Assembly: GCA_973895155.1 (NCBI GenBank)
Contig: OZ316892.1
Coordinates: 21,080,001 to 21,144,000, forward strand
Direction of reading: 5' to 3'
Source: Marsupella aquatica
Taxonomy: Eukaryota; Marchantiophyta
DNA length: 64,000 bases
Position 1 is the stretch's first letter. Every line of letters starts with the position of its first letter. Positions 10,129-22,094 of the stretch are shown here, piece after piece. The notes under the pieces were generated by a model. It was not told the origin of the DNA. It searched no databases and saw only the letters and a list, made by a program, of their open reading frames with translations. Position numbers and translations under genes: made by a program.

Positions 10129-12850
10129 CACCTGTTTTCTTCCCGGCACTTAGAAAATTTTAGGTTAGACTGCATTTTCATCCAATAACACTTTTGTCTT
10201 ATTTCTTTGAAGTACTTAGACCACTTAGAAAAGTTTGAGATTTTGCCTGCTTGCAGACTGAAGGAAGCACCTGCAAGTGCGTTAAAATATGCATTTTGGG
10301 TGTTAGGGATTAAGAATTAAAAATAGGCAAATGTAGTCAAATATTTTTTTCTGTTAGAAAAGCCTAATGACACTTAGTCATTTTTGCCCCCAAATTTAGT
10401 TTTTGTAGGAACCTACTATTATAGTAATATTTTATCAAGCTTAGTTAGACTCGAAAAGGTATAACTTTCCATACCACCATTATGTTAGGGCCTTAAACCT
10501 ATAAAGTCTTTTAGAGTCACTTCTTGAAAGGGGGCCAAACCATTATTCAGTAAAGGAGGTTGTTGATTAATTGTTCCTCCTTCCATTGTAACAAGTCATT
10601 GAGAGTCAAGGTCTTGTATGGAAGTAAAGCTTTGATTTTGAAGTGTGATTAAATTCAAGACACTTTCGTAGTGAATGAGTTGAATGATTAACTTCTGAGG
10701 TTCACATCGAGTTCACTGCTAGAATTGCTCGCTGTGACGAGATTTGCTAGCCAATTCGAGGATGAATGTTGTAATTGTGAGAAGCAAAATTCTATTTTCA
10801 CGGGAATTAGTATATATCGTTACCATGCACTGCAATAAATCTTAGAATTTGACTTAAGTTGTGTATCACACTTAATCGAATCATGTTGACGGCGTCTTAA
10901 GGCTTATCTTTGCATTTGTAACTAGAAAGTTACTTTGGGTTTGGTGAACAGAGGTCTTACATCCAACATTATTATAGGTTAGAGAAAGGATGATTGGAGA
11001 GTGGTTGGAAGTTACCATTTTATATATATATATATATAATAAGACCAGAGTCCTTTATGAAGGAGTGACAGTATTAAAATGATAATTAAATCATCTCAGT
11101 CTAAGTTATTTCCATCTATAACTCAAAAGTTTTTGGACTGCTGTTTTGATGGATTTGTTTACTTCTGTTAGGAGTAAGTAAGAGAAATAGAGAGCAAGAC
11201 ACTCTAAAGCTCTCAAAAGGATAAAAATATTCAATCCGATCCAATTATATTCTTAAAGGGATCGATACCTTGGTCTTTAAGTGAGAAGTATCACTTTTGG
11301 TTCTTCCATCTATACCACAGTGATTTTCCTTTCTTTGTGCAATTTGTATGGGATTTGCAAGAAACAAGAAGTATTGCCACTCTTCTCACTTGGTCTGACA
11401 TAGTGTTCTGTATCCCTTGTCAAACAAATGCTCAAAAACTCAATTCGTTGAACCCCTTTGGTCCCAACTGCCTGCCTATTTCCATTTAGGTGATAAGAGA
11501 GTGACCTCCAGTTTTTCTACTTAGTGTAAGTATTTTGTGTACAAAGGGAGTAGGTGAATCCCACTTGAGGATGCATGGGATTTGTGCAGCTAAAGTTGGT
11601 TCTTATGAAGCGCAAACTTGCTCACTGGCATGCTCACTTGCTCCAATGAAGATAGCTATTGTTGTGCTATGCTTGCTACAACAACTTATTTAGAGCAAAC
11701 TCTGTGCTTATGTGGATCTACACATTCTAAGTAGCATTGAAAAATGTGAAGACATACATCCCCATGTCTTCACTTTTTGTGCATGATAGGCAACATGCTA
11801 TAATTGGCAACATTAATAAAATGGCAAGACCCACTAGGTAACACTTAATGAGTTCCTCCGCAATTATCTTGAAAAATCTAAACACTAGAATATGCAATCC
11901 CACTGTTCTTCCTCATGTTTTTAGGAAACATCATTCTGGCATGAAGCATCCATGGCAGTCCATATGGTACTCATTTTTTCTAAGCATGAGATGGACCCAA
12001 AGGTGCAACTAGACACTCTCCCCACAACTCACACTCTCTTTGAAATCCAAATGCTAGAAAGACTTGGCAACAGTTTGCAATGTTTGATTGCCTGACCTTC
12101 TCACTTGTGCTCAACATCACTTACTTTTGACAAGTGTGCAACTGGCATGCTGAGGCTAATCTATCTAAACTCTATCCCTTTGATTATGGGGACATTTGCT
12201 CATAACCGTGCGATGGACCTAAAGGTGCCGTCTTGTGAATCTTTTTCATGCCCATCCTGTCATGCTCCCTACAGTGCACACACTCCTTGAAATCCAGTTG
12301 CCAACCTGCTGGCTCCCTGAGTGTCCAATTATGCTACACAACACTTCAGCTCAATAACATTTAGTATGACAATATTGTGAATCTCACTTATGCTCCACAA
12401 CACTTTAGCCCCAAGGTGATGGCTGATCAGTGCACATTTCAACATTGAATCTCAAGGAGAAAACTCGAGGGAAGGCTAAGAGCCAACTTGCATGTGGGCA
12501 GCCCCTCAGTTTTCGGGCCCTCAACTTCACAGATGGTATTGAAGGAGAATTTTGTATAGAACCTCCTTGTCACACAGGGCTTATGGCATACAAGGGCAAG
12601 GGTCAGCAACTTTCTGGCCCTTACCTAGAGGTCCCAAACCTTGAAAATTGAAAATTGACTAAAAAACGAAAATTTCACACTTAACAAACTCAGGTTCACA
12701 CTAGTAAAAGTGGCAGATTTTTGTGGAGAATCAAGATACACTTTAGAATAAAAAAATCCACTTTTTCCCACAACTGAGGCTTTTTATTCACAATTGAGGA
12801 GTTCCAATGGCAGAAAAGAAAGGGCTCTTGACATGCAAGCGGGCTCTAGT

Positions 12851-12958
12851 GGGTACACGCTTCCAACCCTGAACCTCAATGTGCAACCTCAAGGGAGGGA
12901 TCATGAGTACACGCTCCTAATCCTGAACCTCAAGGAGCAAACTCGAGGGAAGGATCAT
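12851..12958. repeat. 54-bp tandem duplication
   Basis: Two diverged direct copies at 12851-12904 and 12905-12958, sharing 'gtacacgct', 'cctgaacctcaa' and 'gggaggatcat' blocks. A further degenerate copy of the 'ctcaaggagaaaactcgaggga' part lies near 12450. Confidence 0.75.
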
Positions 12959-14631
12959 AAAGTTTCCAGATTCACACCTGTCACCACTAATGTGGTTCGA
13001 CTCATCCCACCACAATAATTTTGGAAAGGCAGAAAACCCAGAGCTCAGGTTTGGCATGTTCTACGCGTGTCGCTCACTCGAATTCCACCCAATTCTTCGT
13101 CTTTAGAAACTGTCAATCCAACGAAGTCACTCCAGCAACGAGATAGGAATCCAAACCAATGGCCTCCTGATTCGCCCTCGTCACCGGATTTGGGTTCTGT
13201 GCAGCCAATTCCAACTCGCCACCTTTCGAGAAGAGTGAATTCTTGGGGCCCCACGTTGCCTCGATGTTTGCCCACCTGGACCCAATGGCCACCCCACAAA
13301 GGTCCCTCCCTATTTCAGCCTCTGTAATCCCTCTGATGGAATGCTTCTGGTCTCGATTGCGTCTCGATTGTGAGCATTCTGTTCGTTGGCATGAAGTTGT
13401 GATCTAACAATAAGAAGGGTAACGCAGCAGGTTCGTTGATTGTCAGTGAAACTACTTCTGCTGTACATTTAGTCTTCGTTCGAGTCTCTCAGTGTCTGCA
13501 GAGGTTCTTTACAGCTTCTGGGCAAGTTTTGGCAGCTGTGTGGGAGAGTCGGATTCGTGCAATTGTAGGGTTGAAGGATCGTTGACTTGTTAATTTCTAG
13601 ACTCAAGGTATGGCAACGCGATGGACCACAGGTTTAGAATATGGCATGGAATCCGCTGTAGTGTGTTCCTAATGTCGATTGTTGTGTCAGTGTGAGAGGC
13701 AATGTGTTTAGAGTGGGGTTTTTCTCCGTTCGCGGTGTTTAAACGTTGTCATCTCATCAACCGCCTTACCAAAGGCTCGTTGTGCTGTCGTGTGCACGCG
13801 TCGCCTTTGCCTAGATGTTTTTATTTTACCACTTGGCTTCCGAAGCCACGGTACAAATGAAAACGAGTATCAGAACTGTTTTACGGCTGAAACTCCCACG
13901 AAACAATTCTTTGCACGCATGTTTTCTTTTGAGATCATGTTCGTCAAATAGTACTGGACGTGCACCCTGCTTCAAGGAAATTCACTGGATTTTACTTCTT
14001 TCAGAGGTTTAATTGGAGTTCACTTTTGCAGAGATGTGATTGACGTTCGGGCTGAGAATTTCGTACAAGAAGTCGAGTGAAACTTTGTTCGGCCAGATTT
14101 CGTTTGATCAGGTGAGGAATTTCTCCAGGAATCTGCCGTCACTTTTAGAGGCCTCGTTCAAATTACTTTGGTGCAGAGGTCTAGTTAGAATTTGCATGTT
14201 GAGGGCGTGTAACTGAAATACCGGCTTGCGGGTGTGGCATATGCATTGTGCCTGAATTGGTTCTGAACTGCTTGAGCAGCGTTTCCGTCTGGAAGGCACT
14301 CTTTGAAAGAATTCTCATTGAATGATTAGATTCCTCTCGTTCTTTACCGGGTCTCTGGAGTGTAGGCATCTCATTCTAGTTTCCACCTCAAAATTTTGTA
14401 GACTGGAGCGAAGCAACAGTAAAAAGTGTGGTCCGCCATTCAGCTAGGGTACTGTTTTCAGGAGAGAAAAGCAGAGAAGAATCTCTGACAAGGATCATTC
14501 TTTGTGGATACCGTAAAGGAACCACAACAGTCACAGATTGAGGAAAAGGTTGGAAAACTCATTTTCATACAACCCTTTCAGACCGGCTGAGGAGAATCAA
14601 TTCGGAGTCTTATTGGCAGGAAGTATTGTCA

Positions 14632-16371
14632 ATGGCTGAGACTGAGAGGCTGGGTTATTCCACTTCCACCAACAACCATCCCAGCAAGGTTCTGAGCACC
14701 GGGTGGTCAGCCCTATGGAGATTACTGTGCGCCCTTTCACTTTTTGCAGCTGCCGCCAGTGGATTTTCGGTGCCCATCACCGACAGGGCGCCCAGAATCG
14801 ATATCGACGGAGCTTTGGATCCCAGATTTGCGTATGCCGAGAAGTTCATTACCGCGGACAACTCCCTGTTCGGGCCGCAGATTGAGGGCACGTCGGTCGA
14901 CCGCCTCGGTAGGATTTTTGCCGTCGACTTCCAGGACCAGACTCCGCAACTAGGACAGCTGTCCGATGAAAACGGGGAAGTGGACCAGAAGCTGTTCTTC
15001 AAATCGGATGACGAGGAGTCCTTCTTCAACGGAATTCGTTTCCTCCCAGTACCGTGGGAGAACTCCGATGTACTATCCACAGCAGTCGTAGCTGATAAGA
15101 AGGGACAGGTACTTCAAGGTCCCCCTTTCTGCTTGTTTGTCTTGACTGCTTCAGCCATGGAGCTGTTTCACACACTAACGGGAAGGGTGCCCTTAACATC
15201 ACTGACGGATCAACTGTTTAGTTAGGCACAGGTTTATTTACATGAATGTAACAGAGATGGAAGACTCTTAACCAATCGAAGATGTTCGATGAATGAAAAG
15301 ATCAGTGGAAAGCATTGGACCTCGTCAATATCTTTGTTCATGAAAAGTAATAATGAAAAGTAATTATGAAATGGTACTATGTTAGACGGTGTTGGGTTCA
15401 TCTTTGCTAGCGTTCTCTTCAGTCAATGTACAGATAAATGAATAAATGTGTTACAAAGAGTCCAGTCTCTGGGTTCAACGATAGTCATACCACAGGTGAA
15501 TGAATGAAATAGAGATTATGTAATATGAAACTTAATGGGTGTGCATATCGTGATACACATGAGGCTAACAAGAAGCGTATAATGGCAGGTTGGGCAAGTA
15601 GTCCAGACGAAGGACGGAGTAGTCCGAGGAAGAGTGTTCTGCAAAGACGAGCATATGATCGAGCCCAATGATGTGGCGGTGGCTTACAAATCCGGGAAGG
15701 TGTATTCCACAGGGCTGAATTACGCTCCCGACACGTCTTTTGGTGATGGAGACATCTGGCTCTGTGAAATTAACAACGGTTCGTTCGTTTTCTCTCCTGA
15801 TGTCAAGTACGACGGCACTGTTACCCCAGCCACTAGACTGCGTGTTCAAGGGCGTGCCAATGGAATCGAGGTCTCCTTCGATGAAAAGCATCTCTACGCA
15901 GCCGAGACGTGGGCCACAGACATGAAAATTTACTCGAATATGGTATGGAAGTACGATATTGATCAGGAGACCGGTCTGCTCTCCAACAGGAGGATGTTCT
16001 TTGACATGAAGGACATTGATGAAGAGCTGCAAGGCAAAGCCGGGGATATTGATGGCGTGAGGACAGATATGGATGGGAATCTGTTCCTAGTGAGGAATGG
16101 GGAGCCTGGGGAGGTTGTCAAAGTCTCGCCTACAGGTAAAGTTCTGGAGAGAATTAAACTTCCGGGAATCATGGAGCCTACAAATATTGAATTGGGTGGG
16201 CCGCACGGGACTACTTTGTTCATTGTGGGAAAGTGCAGGGAGAATCCAGATTTGGGTTGTATCGATAAGTGGGAAAATCATGGGTCTCCTGGACGGGCCT
16301 TCTTCAACCTCTATCGACCTGATCCTGCTCCCCCTGCTGAGGTAGAGGAGGATATACATGACGAGCTATAG
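14632..16371 (+). CDS. SMP-30/gluconolactonase-like beta-propeller protein, two exons
   Basis: Exon 1 is 14632-15108 (ATG at 14632) and exon 2 is 15589-16371. The 480-bp GT-AG intron lies in phase 0, and the joined frame gives ~419 residues. Residues ~28-47 form a hydrophobic signal peptide or anchor (ALWRLLCALSLFAAAASGF), so the product probably enters the secretory pathway. The body matches the SMP-30/gluconolactonase/LRE-like (SGL) family: a GTSVDRLGRIFAVDF strand near residue 90, NGIEVSFDEKHLYAAET near 245 (the family N-G-I metal-site block) and DIDGVRTDMDGNLFLVRNG near 300. Known members are metal-dependent lactonases or esterases, and the acidic/Asn ligands appear to be kept. The substrate cannot be told. 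Family members of this layout are frequent in fungi and scattered in plants, so transfer is possible but untested. A GAA-rich run follows the stop codon. Confidence 0.82.
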
Positions 16372-16418
16372 GAGAAGAAGAAGAAGAAGATGAACAAGAA
16401 GGTGAACAAGAAGAAGCT
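16369..16418. repeat. Imperfect GAA/AAG microsatellite
   Basis: Purine-rich run of GAAGAAGAA and AACAAGAAG units immediately after the SMP-30-like stop codon, probably in its 3' UTR. Confidence 0.8.
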
Positions 16419-16419
16419 A

Positions 16420-19400
16420 AATTGGCCTCTGCTTGAAATTTTTACACAGGCCTTGGTTTGGAGTTTGATTAATGTTGAAGAATTGAAACAGAAATGCTCA
16501 CTATGGTTCTCATGATTAGCAATGTAAATTTTCCTTGTAAATCTACTTGCCATTGCAAAGTTTGGGGTCATGATGAGTTTGTTGTACTAGAGCGTGATCT
16601 CAAGCATCAAACTCTGCTCTCTGAAGCTTTAGTGTAGCCTTGCACGGGTCTTGTTTGCTTTTGTAATATGGATGTACGCTTGCCAAATTTAATTTTAGCT
16701 ATCGCCTCTCTACAGTATCTCTATTGTGTGAGTGCCCCAAACGTAGAACAAATAGTGGCAAGCTGAAACAACCCAATTAGCCCAAAGCAGCTGTCGTGTT
16801 TTTTTCTTGGATTGGTAACTTCGCGCATGGGGCTGTGTTGGGCTCTTCTATAATCTGAAACTTTTCCTATAATCTGAAACCAGCCGTCCTATGGAAAGGA
16901 ATGTTACTGGAGTGTTGTTGCCACAATGGAAATGTCCGTCGCAAGTTGCTGCCATCAGCCGAATAATTCCCTAAACAGTGCCTCTAGTGACAAATTGCGA
17001 ACGTCAAAGCTGTCTCTCCTTGCATACAAATTTTCATCCAGAAATCAATCCACCTGTGCATAACTAGCTCAAACATCTCTGATTGTGGACGAATCATTTG
17101 TCTCTCTTCAATTCCAGCGTAAGGTTTGAAGAGCGCTCTTTGTGCAATATCCCTGTACATGCCACTCATTTCCGAAGCTTCCTCCCTTGTTGGGGCCCTC
17201 ACCTCGTTTGAAAAACCGTTTCAATATTTTCAGTTGTTTAGAAAAAACGACCTGCTAAATGCGGTGCCCGATTTTGGCAAGAAAACTCTATACACCTCTT
17301 TCTTTCTATTTCAATTTGTAAAGATGACTCTTCTGCAAATGGTTTAGACAATTAATAATAGTAAAGCGAACAATATTAGGCATCGATCCAGTTGTTGGTA
17401 AACGTTAGCATCCCTTCAACACGTCATCTGACAAATGGAGACTCTCTTTCAGGTCACTATGGCCCTACTCTGTTGAACTAGAATCGATACCAGCTGCATC
17501 CTCGCATTCACCCTAAACCTGACATGATTTTGATTTGATGGTGAGATAGTCTCGAAATCCCCATAATTGATGTCTACAGCTTTTAGACGGATAAGCAACA
17601 TAATAAAGGGTATTGCCCGCTGGAAGCTTTCTATCCAACTTCGTCATGATTTGAATCTAGAGATCTGCTACATAATTATTGTGATTAGAAAACTCCAGTG
17701 TGTCGTCCTAGTGATTGAGTGACTGTTTTGATGTCTGTAACGTTCCAATCTTAGTCCTGGCCATTAGAAACAAACTCTAAATAACTTGAGGACAAACGAG
17801 GGACTCTTTTTCTAATAGCTCGTCTGGCTTGCACTGATTAGTGCAGTTGGATTCTAACCCGCAGGTCAGACCTGGGCTTAGAGTGCCACACTGTCTGTCC
17901 AGGTGGGAAGGAGCAGTTTCTCCCAATCTCTCATCCATTAACAGCTGACACTTGTCCTCCAAGTGGCCCTGGCGCTTTTAGGCTCTTTGCCCTTCGTGTA
18001 CATTCTCCCTTGTGTTTCCTGTCCTTTACTTTGGGGGTTTTGTACTTTGGGAGTGTGAGATAAATTGGACAGATGGATGTTTTGGGAGTCTATTGCTAAA
18101 CCCTCACTAGCTCGGGAATAGCTCATGGAGAGTTATTTAGTCACTTGCAAGGGATTCACCAATGGTAGAAACCAACTAAATGGGCATACACTCAACCCCT
18201 CCTTTGTTGTTGTTATTATTATTATTAAAAAGTTGGATTCATGCCATCCAAAATAAATATTTGTATGCTATTTGATCAAAATTTTACCTAGCATAGAAAA
18301 TAAAATAAGATGTTTATAACGCAAAAGTGAAACATCATTGATCATTTATTTTCTATACAGAATTTTTAATACAATATGTTTGTACAAAAGTAGGAGTATT
18401 TTACATAGGTCAGGATGGGTTTTAAGGCCAGGATGTACCAATATCTTCCCTATGAGGCCTAGTGGAAGTCACTTGGATGGACTAGATTGAAATACAAAAA
18501 TACCGATTGAATACTGTTGTTTACACTTCTATCCAAAAAGCACCTTATCGATGGCCAAATCATCACGTTTGTCCAACAAGTACCTTATCAGTGGCAGATC
18601 ATCACTTCTCTCCAAAGGGTACCCTGTCAATGGCAAAATCGCCAATGATTGCAGTTTCCAGTTCATTCTCCCTGCAACCTTTTCCCTAGATAGAGTTACT
18701 TCATCTTGTTTTTTTATATTTTAGGAACAAAGAAGGATATAACCTATGGCACATTTAGTTCTTCAGGGACGTTAACTGATCTTTATGGTAAATTAAACTT
18801 TTAAGCACTTTCAAAGTTTATTATTTTACTTAGAGTGCCTCAAGTAGTTGTTAGGTTATGCTGCTAGCCAACCTATTTACTTCCATACTACTAGTTAGGC
18901 TTTAGCAGAATAGGATAGTCCTCATTTGAGTTTCAGGTTGACTTCCCATAGACCATGGGATGGGGTATATCCAAGGGGAACCCAAATGTGTGCTCACATT
19001 AGAGAGTTCAGTCTTATGTGTGCAAAGGCTGGAGGATATTAGAGATCAGTTTCATAGTGGAGCTTGTGAACTAGTCAGGCTATGGTGAGAGTACATATTA
19101 TGTTCATATTGACTCTTCTCGCACGGCTGTCGATGTAGCCTTGATGGGGTGAACCACTCTATCTACCGGTGCTGATTCATTTCTGTATGCTGGTTCCTAT
19201 GTGTTAGGAATTGATTCCAGTTCCCAACTAAAGTTAGTTTGGCTCTACTAGAGTTAGTTTACCCTTGCTTAGATTAGGATAAGATACACTTTGATTTGCC
19301 CCCCCCCCCCCACCCACCCACACTGAGGGTATTGGTTTAGGGTTGACATTCTTCACATGAACTCTCATATGTTATGGATCCCTCAAGCGTTTCTCCACCG

Positions 19401-20460
19401 TTGTCTTATAAGTGTAGCTTTTGATCAAGTGTGCTTTCATGTTCTGCATTTGCTTTCTAGTTTGAGCCGGCTGTTTCTTACACTTTGTTGTCATGTTGTC
19501 CAATTAGATCCCCAAGAGTAGTCTGATCAATGGTCAAAAAGAAAATAAACTTAATTTCACAAATGCTTTGCAATTGTTTTACACACTGTCTTGAAATTCA
19601 AGGGCATTGAATGATATTTTGTAAAGTCTTTCAGGATGCTCTTACATAATTCTATTTTTTACAGAGCATGGTATCCCAAAGTATACATTACCTTAAATCC
19701 CCGGCCAAGAGGCAACCTAGGCCCCCAATGAATACATCAAGGTGAGGAGAAATTTCCACAAGTACAACAAGCCCATTGATAGGAGGGCAAGGCTACATAA
19801 ATGATGCAGGGAAAGGAAGATAGTAAGTTCCATTGATGAGTGGAAGCTTAGGGGAATTATCAGGGCACTACATGGAAGTGTCATCCAATGTAAGATGTAC
19901 ATTACTGTCCCAAAGGAAGAAACCATTCGTCATTAAAGCAATTGCTCTTATATTAAACATGCCCTGCAAGAGCAATGTCATATAAGAACAGCTTACAACC
20001 CCTTACAAAAAGAGGGCATTATCTTATAGTCCAATTGTAGATATATGCAGAGTGTACCCTAATGCCATCCTGGTTCAAGCAGGACCTGTGGGAAACATTC
20101 AATAAATTATTTTTCATTGTAGGAAACAGCGCAAGGGTTGCAATATTATTTGCCTGCTTTCATTTTCTAATTTTATGAACTATGTATACACTGGATTCTT
20201 CAGTGTTTTACATGAACCCAGATGGCACTATAGTTATCTGACGTAAGACTCTCACATCACTCTCCCAAACAAAGAAAAAATCATCAGTAGGGCGTCTTGA
20301 TCCTTGAGCAATACGTCAAGGAGGTGTTCTGGTCATATCATCCAGCCATAGCTATTCTTGTCATCAGGTAATATTTTTGGTGCCCAGCCTGTGAAGCTTC
20401 CATCTGGCCATGTCTTATGGATGTCTATTAAGAACAAAAAGTTACAAAATGCTGATTTCT
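16420..20460. other. Gene-free region, repeat fragments
   Basis: No recognisable coding frame. It holds a ~39-bp tandem repeat (18536-18650), an ATT microsatellite (~18208-18225), a poly-C tract (~19300-19312), and at about 19120-19200 a stretch ('gtagcct...ggtgaaccac') resembling the 3' part of the Copia LTR found at 41386, suggesting an old related LTR remnant. Confidence 0.45.
18536..18650. repeat. Three-copy tandem repeat, ~39-bp unit
   Basis: Three diverged head-to-tail units built on 'aagtaccttatcagtggcaga' followed by 'tcatcac...tctcc'. No function is evident. Confidence 0.7.
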
Positions 20461-20469
20461 AAGTCCTTA

Positions 20470-20640
20470 GAGCATTCCTACCCTGCCAGCATGGACTTTA
20501 CTTAGTGAGAGGTGCTGGCTAGAGCTCTTTTTATTCTCCCACCAGGCCATGGGAAATTCAAACCCGGGCTCTTGGCACACCAGAAGGCACCGTGCCACAA
20601 CTGGTAAATCAAGGCATGCAGCAGTGGCCCCAGCCCAGTC
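20470..20640 (-). mobile_element. Possible tRNA-derived SINE
   Basis: On the minus strand, GTGGCACGGTGCC resembles a Pol III A box. About 35 nt later comes GGGTTTGAATTTCC, which resembles a B box (GGTTCGANTCC). A body 'ggcctggtgggagaataaaaag' of the kind found behind the tRNA head of plant SINEs follows. No poly(A) tail or target duplication was confirmed. A similar B-box-like GGGTTAGAATCC occurs on the minus strand near 17856. Confidence 0.3.
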
Positions 20641-21455
20641 CTGCCTAATTGTGTGTGGAGGACACCAATTATCCAATCTCATTTCTGCAGACATCACTTG
20701 TCAATTCTCACTTGTCGCTTGTCGATGTTCACTTGCCAACTGGTGGGGATCAGGGCCGGGTGCAATCTGCCAAAGATGACCCTGAATGTGAGTGGCCTCA
20801 CCATTGACCCCCATAGATAGGGGTCCCAAATTGTGCTACCTATGCTTTGCCTTTTTAAGGATTGTGTCTATAACCCATAAGCTCACCAGTTAAATACTCT
20901 GAACTTTGAGACCCCCTTTGGGCCAATTGCTTTTATATCAAGCATCAGCGTTCAACACGGCAGCAGCAATCTCCTATAAGAACAACAAGCCCTCCCGAAA
21001 CGGAGTAAAGTAGAGTAGTGTCGTCTTTTATGTGTATACAACGAGTTTCAGACTGAAACCTCTTGACCGCTTTCTCGTTCTCAGTGAATCGCGAGTTCCA
21101 TTGATCATTGCCGTCCCACCGAAGATTGTCCAGAGATCCATCAGTACTGTACATCACCACTGAATTGATCGGCCACCGAAGCCGATCCGGCCCTCACTCA
21201 CAGGCTTTTTGCTGCTTCGAGGAATTCTGTGTGAAAGTTTTGCTTCTCGCGGGTGGGTGATCGGTCGGTGGGTCTGTCTGTACGTCTGTCGGTTTTTGGT
21301 TCGAAGGGGACGAAGCGAGAAGTATCAGCTGCGGATCGGCGGGGAATTGATGCGGTGAGATGTCATGAGCAAGACGGGACACTGGAGCTCACGCTTTTCG
21401 CCAGCTGTGTTCACTTGAGAACAGCAGTTCTCGGTGAGCTTGGCGTTCGGGGGAA

Positions 21456-22094
21456 ATGGGGAGAATAAAACCGGCGGCCTTGTTACGGCAGAGCAAGAAG
21501 CAGAAAGGGCCTGCGCGACCGAGTGTCACTGCAATAGCCGGTTCCCTATGTTTTCTCCTCGTGGTTCTGCTTTCGGTGGCTTTTGTCAGCAAGCAGAGAG
21601 GGCAACACGGTCATGACCGATCACCTCAGTTTGCGGTTTTCAATACCACCAAAGGGCTACTGACTCTGCAGCTGTCTGATCGGCATGAACCTAACGCTGT
21701 GGAGAACTTCGTGAGCCACAGCCAAAACGGGGACTACAAAGGATGGAGATTTGACAAGGGGTTGAACTTCCTCGTGATTCAAGGAGGGGATCAAGCGATT
21801 AAAGGAATAGATGAAAATTTGCTCTCGGATGTGAAGGTTGAGGATGAGACTGGGGCCGGTGGGCTCAAGTATGAGCGATTCACATTGGCTTTGGAAAACC
21901 TGGGGCCCCTTACAAATAGTTCCCGCTTCTTAATCACTACTACTGACACACCACATCTTAGTCGTGACAAGCACTTTGTCATTGGCCGTTTTGTGGGGGA
22001 CCTGAGCGTGCTGCAGGACATGGAGTATTCCCTTACAGATAAAAGTCAGCAGCCTCTCGAGCACGTTGTGATTCACAACATCCTTTCTCTGTAG
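21456..22094 (+). CDS. CYP21-4: CYP21-4-like Golgi cyclophilin, intronless
   Basis: A 212-codon frame. The N-terminus MGRIKPAALLRQSKKQKGP followed by a ~20-residue membrane segment (TAIAGSLCFLLVVLLSVAFV) is the signature of plant CYP21-4-type cyclophilins. These are type II membrane proteins of the Golgi with a lumenal peptidyl-prolyl isomerase domain. That domain runs from ~residue 55 (FAVFNTTKGLLTLQL) to the C-terminus (VVIHNILSL) and includes FLVIQGGDQ and SRFLITTTDTPHL. Two points are odd. In the catalytic loop the usual His-Arg is replaced by Asp-Lys (KGWRFDKGLNF), so the catalytic Arg is lost, although the Phe of FLITT and the Gln of IQGG remain. The frame also has no intron, whereas I recall the flowering-plant gene as intron-containing. 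It may be a diverged retrocopy or a non-catalytic family member. Confidence 0.75.
   Translation: MGRIKPAALLRQSKKQKGPARPSVTAIAGSLCFLLVVLLSVAFVSKQRGQHGHDRSPQFAVFNTTKGLLTLQLSDRHEPNAVENFVSHSQNGDYKGWRFDKGLNFLVIQGGDQAIKGIDENLLSDVKVEDETGAGGLKYERFTLALENLGPLTNSSRFLITTTDTPHLSRDKHFVIGRFVGDLSVLQDMEYSLTDKSQQPLEHVVIHNILSL

Larger units (their letters stand above)
7850..14630. other. Gene-free region with scattered small repeats
   Basis: No coding frame here resembles a known family. It contains a MITE-like inverted-repeat element (8187-9540), a tandem hairpin array (10005-10128), an (AT)n run (~11020-11040) and a 54-bp tandem duplication (12851-12958). The stretch 10400-10760 reads like an LTR regulatory region but has no partner copy. 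The last ~1.5 kb (13040-14630) is probably promoter and 5' leader of the downstream SMP-30-like gene. Confidence 0.5.

Noticed and set aside
9849-10181. 110-codon minus-strand frame with repeated 'WTL-EAS' units
   Set aside because: The repeats arise from the tandem DNA hairpins, not from a protein.
17800-17930. tRNA gene on the minus strand (GGGTTAGAATCC)
   Set aside because: No cloverleaf could be folded; at most a SINE fragment.
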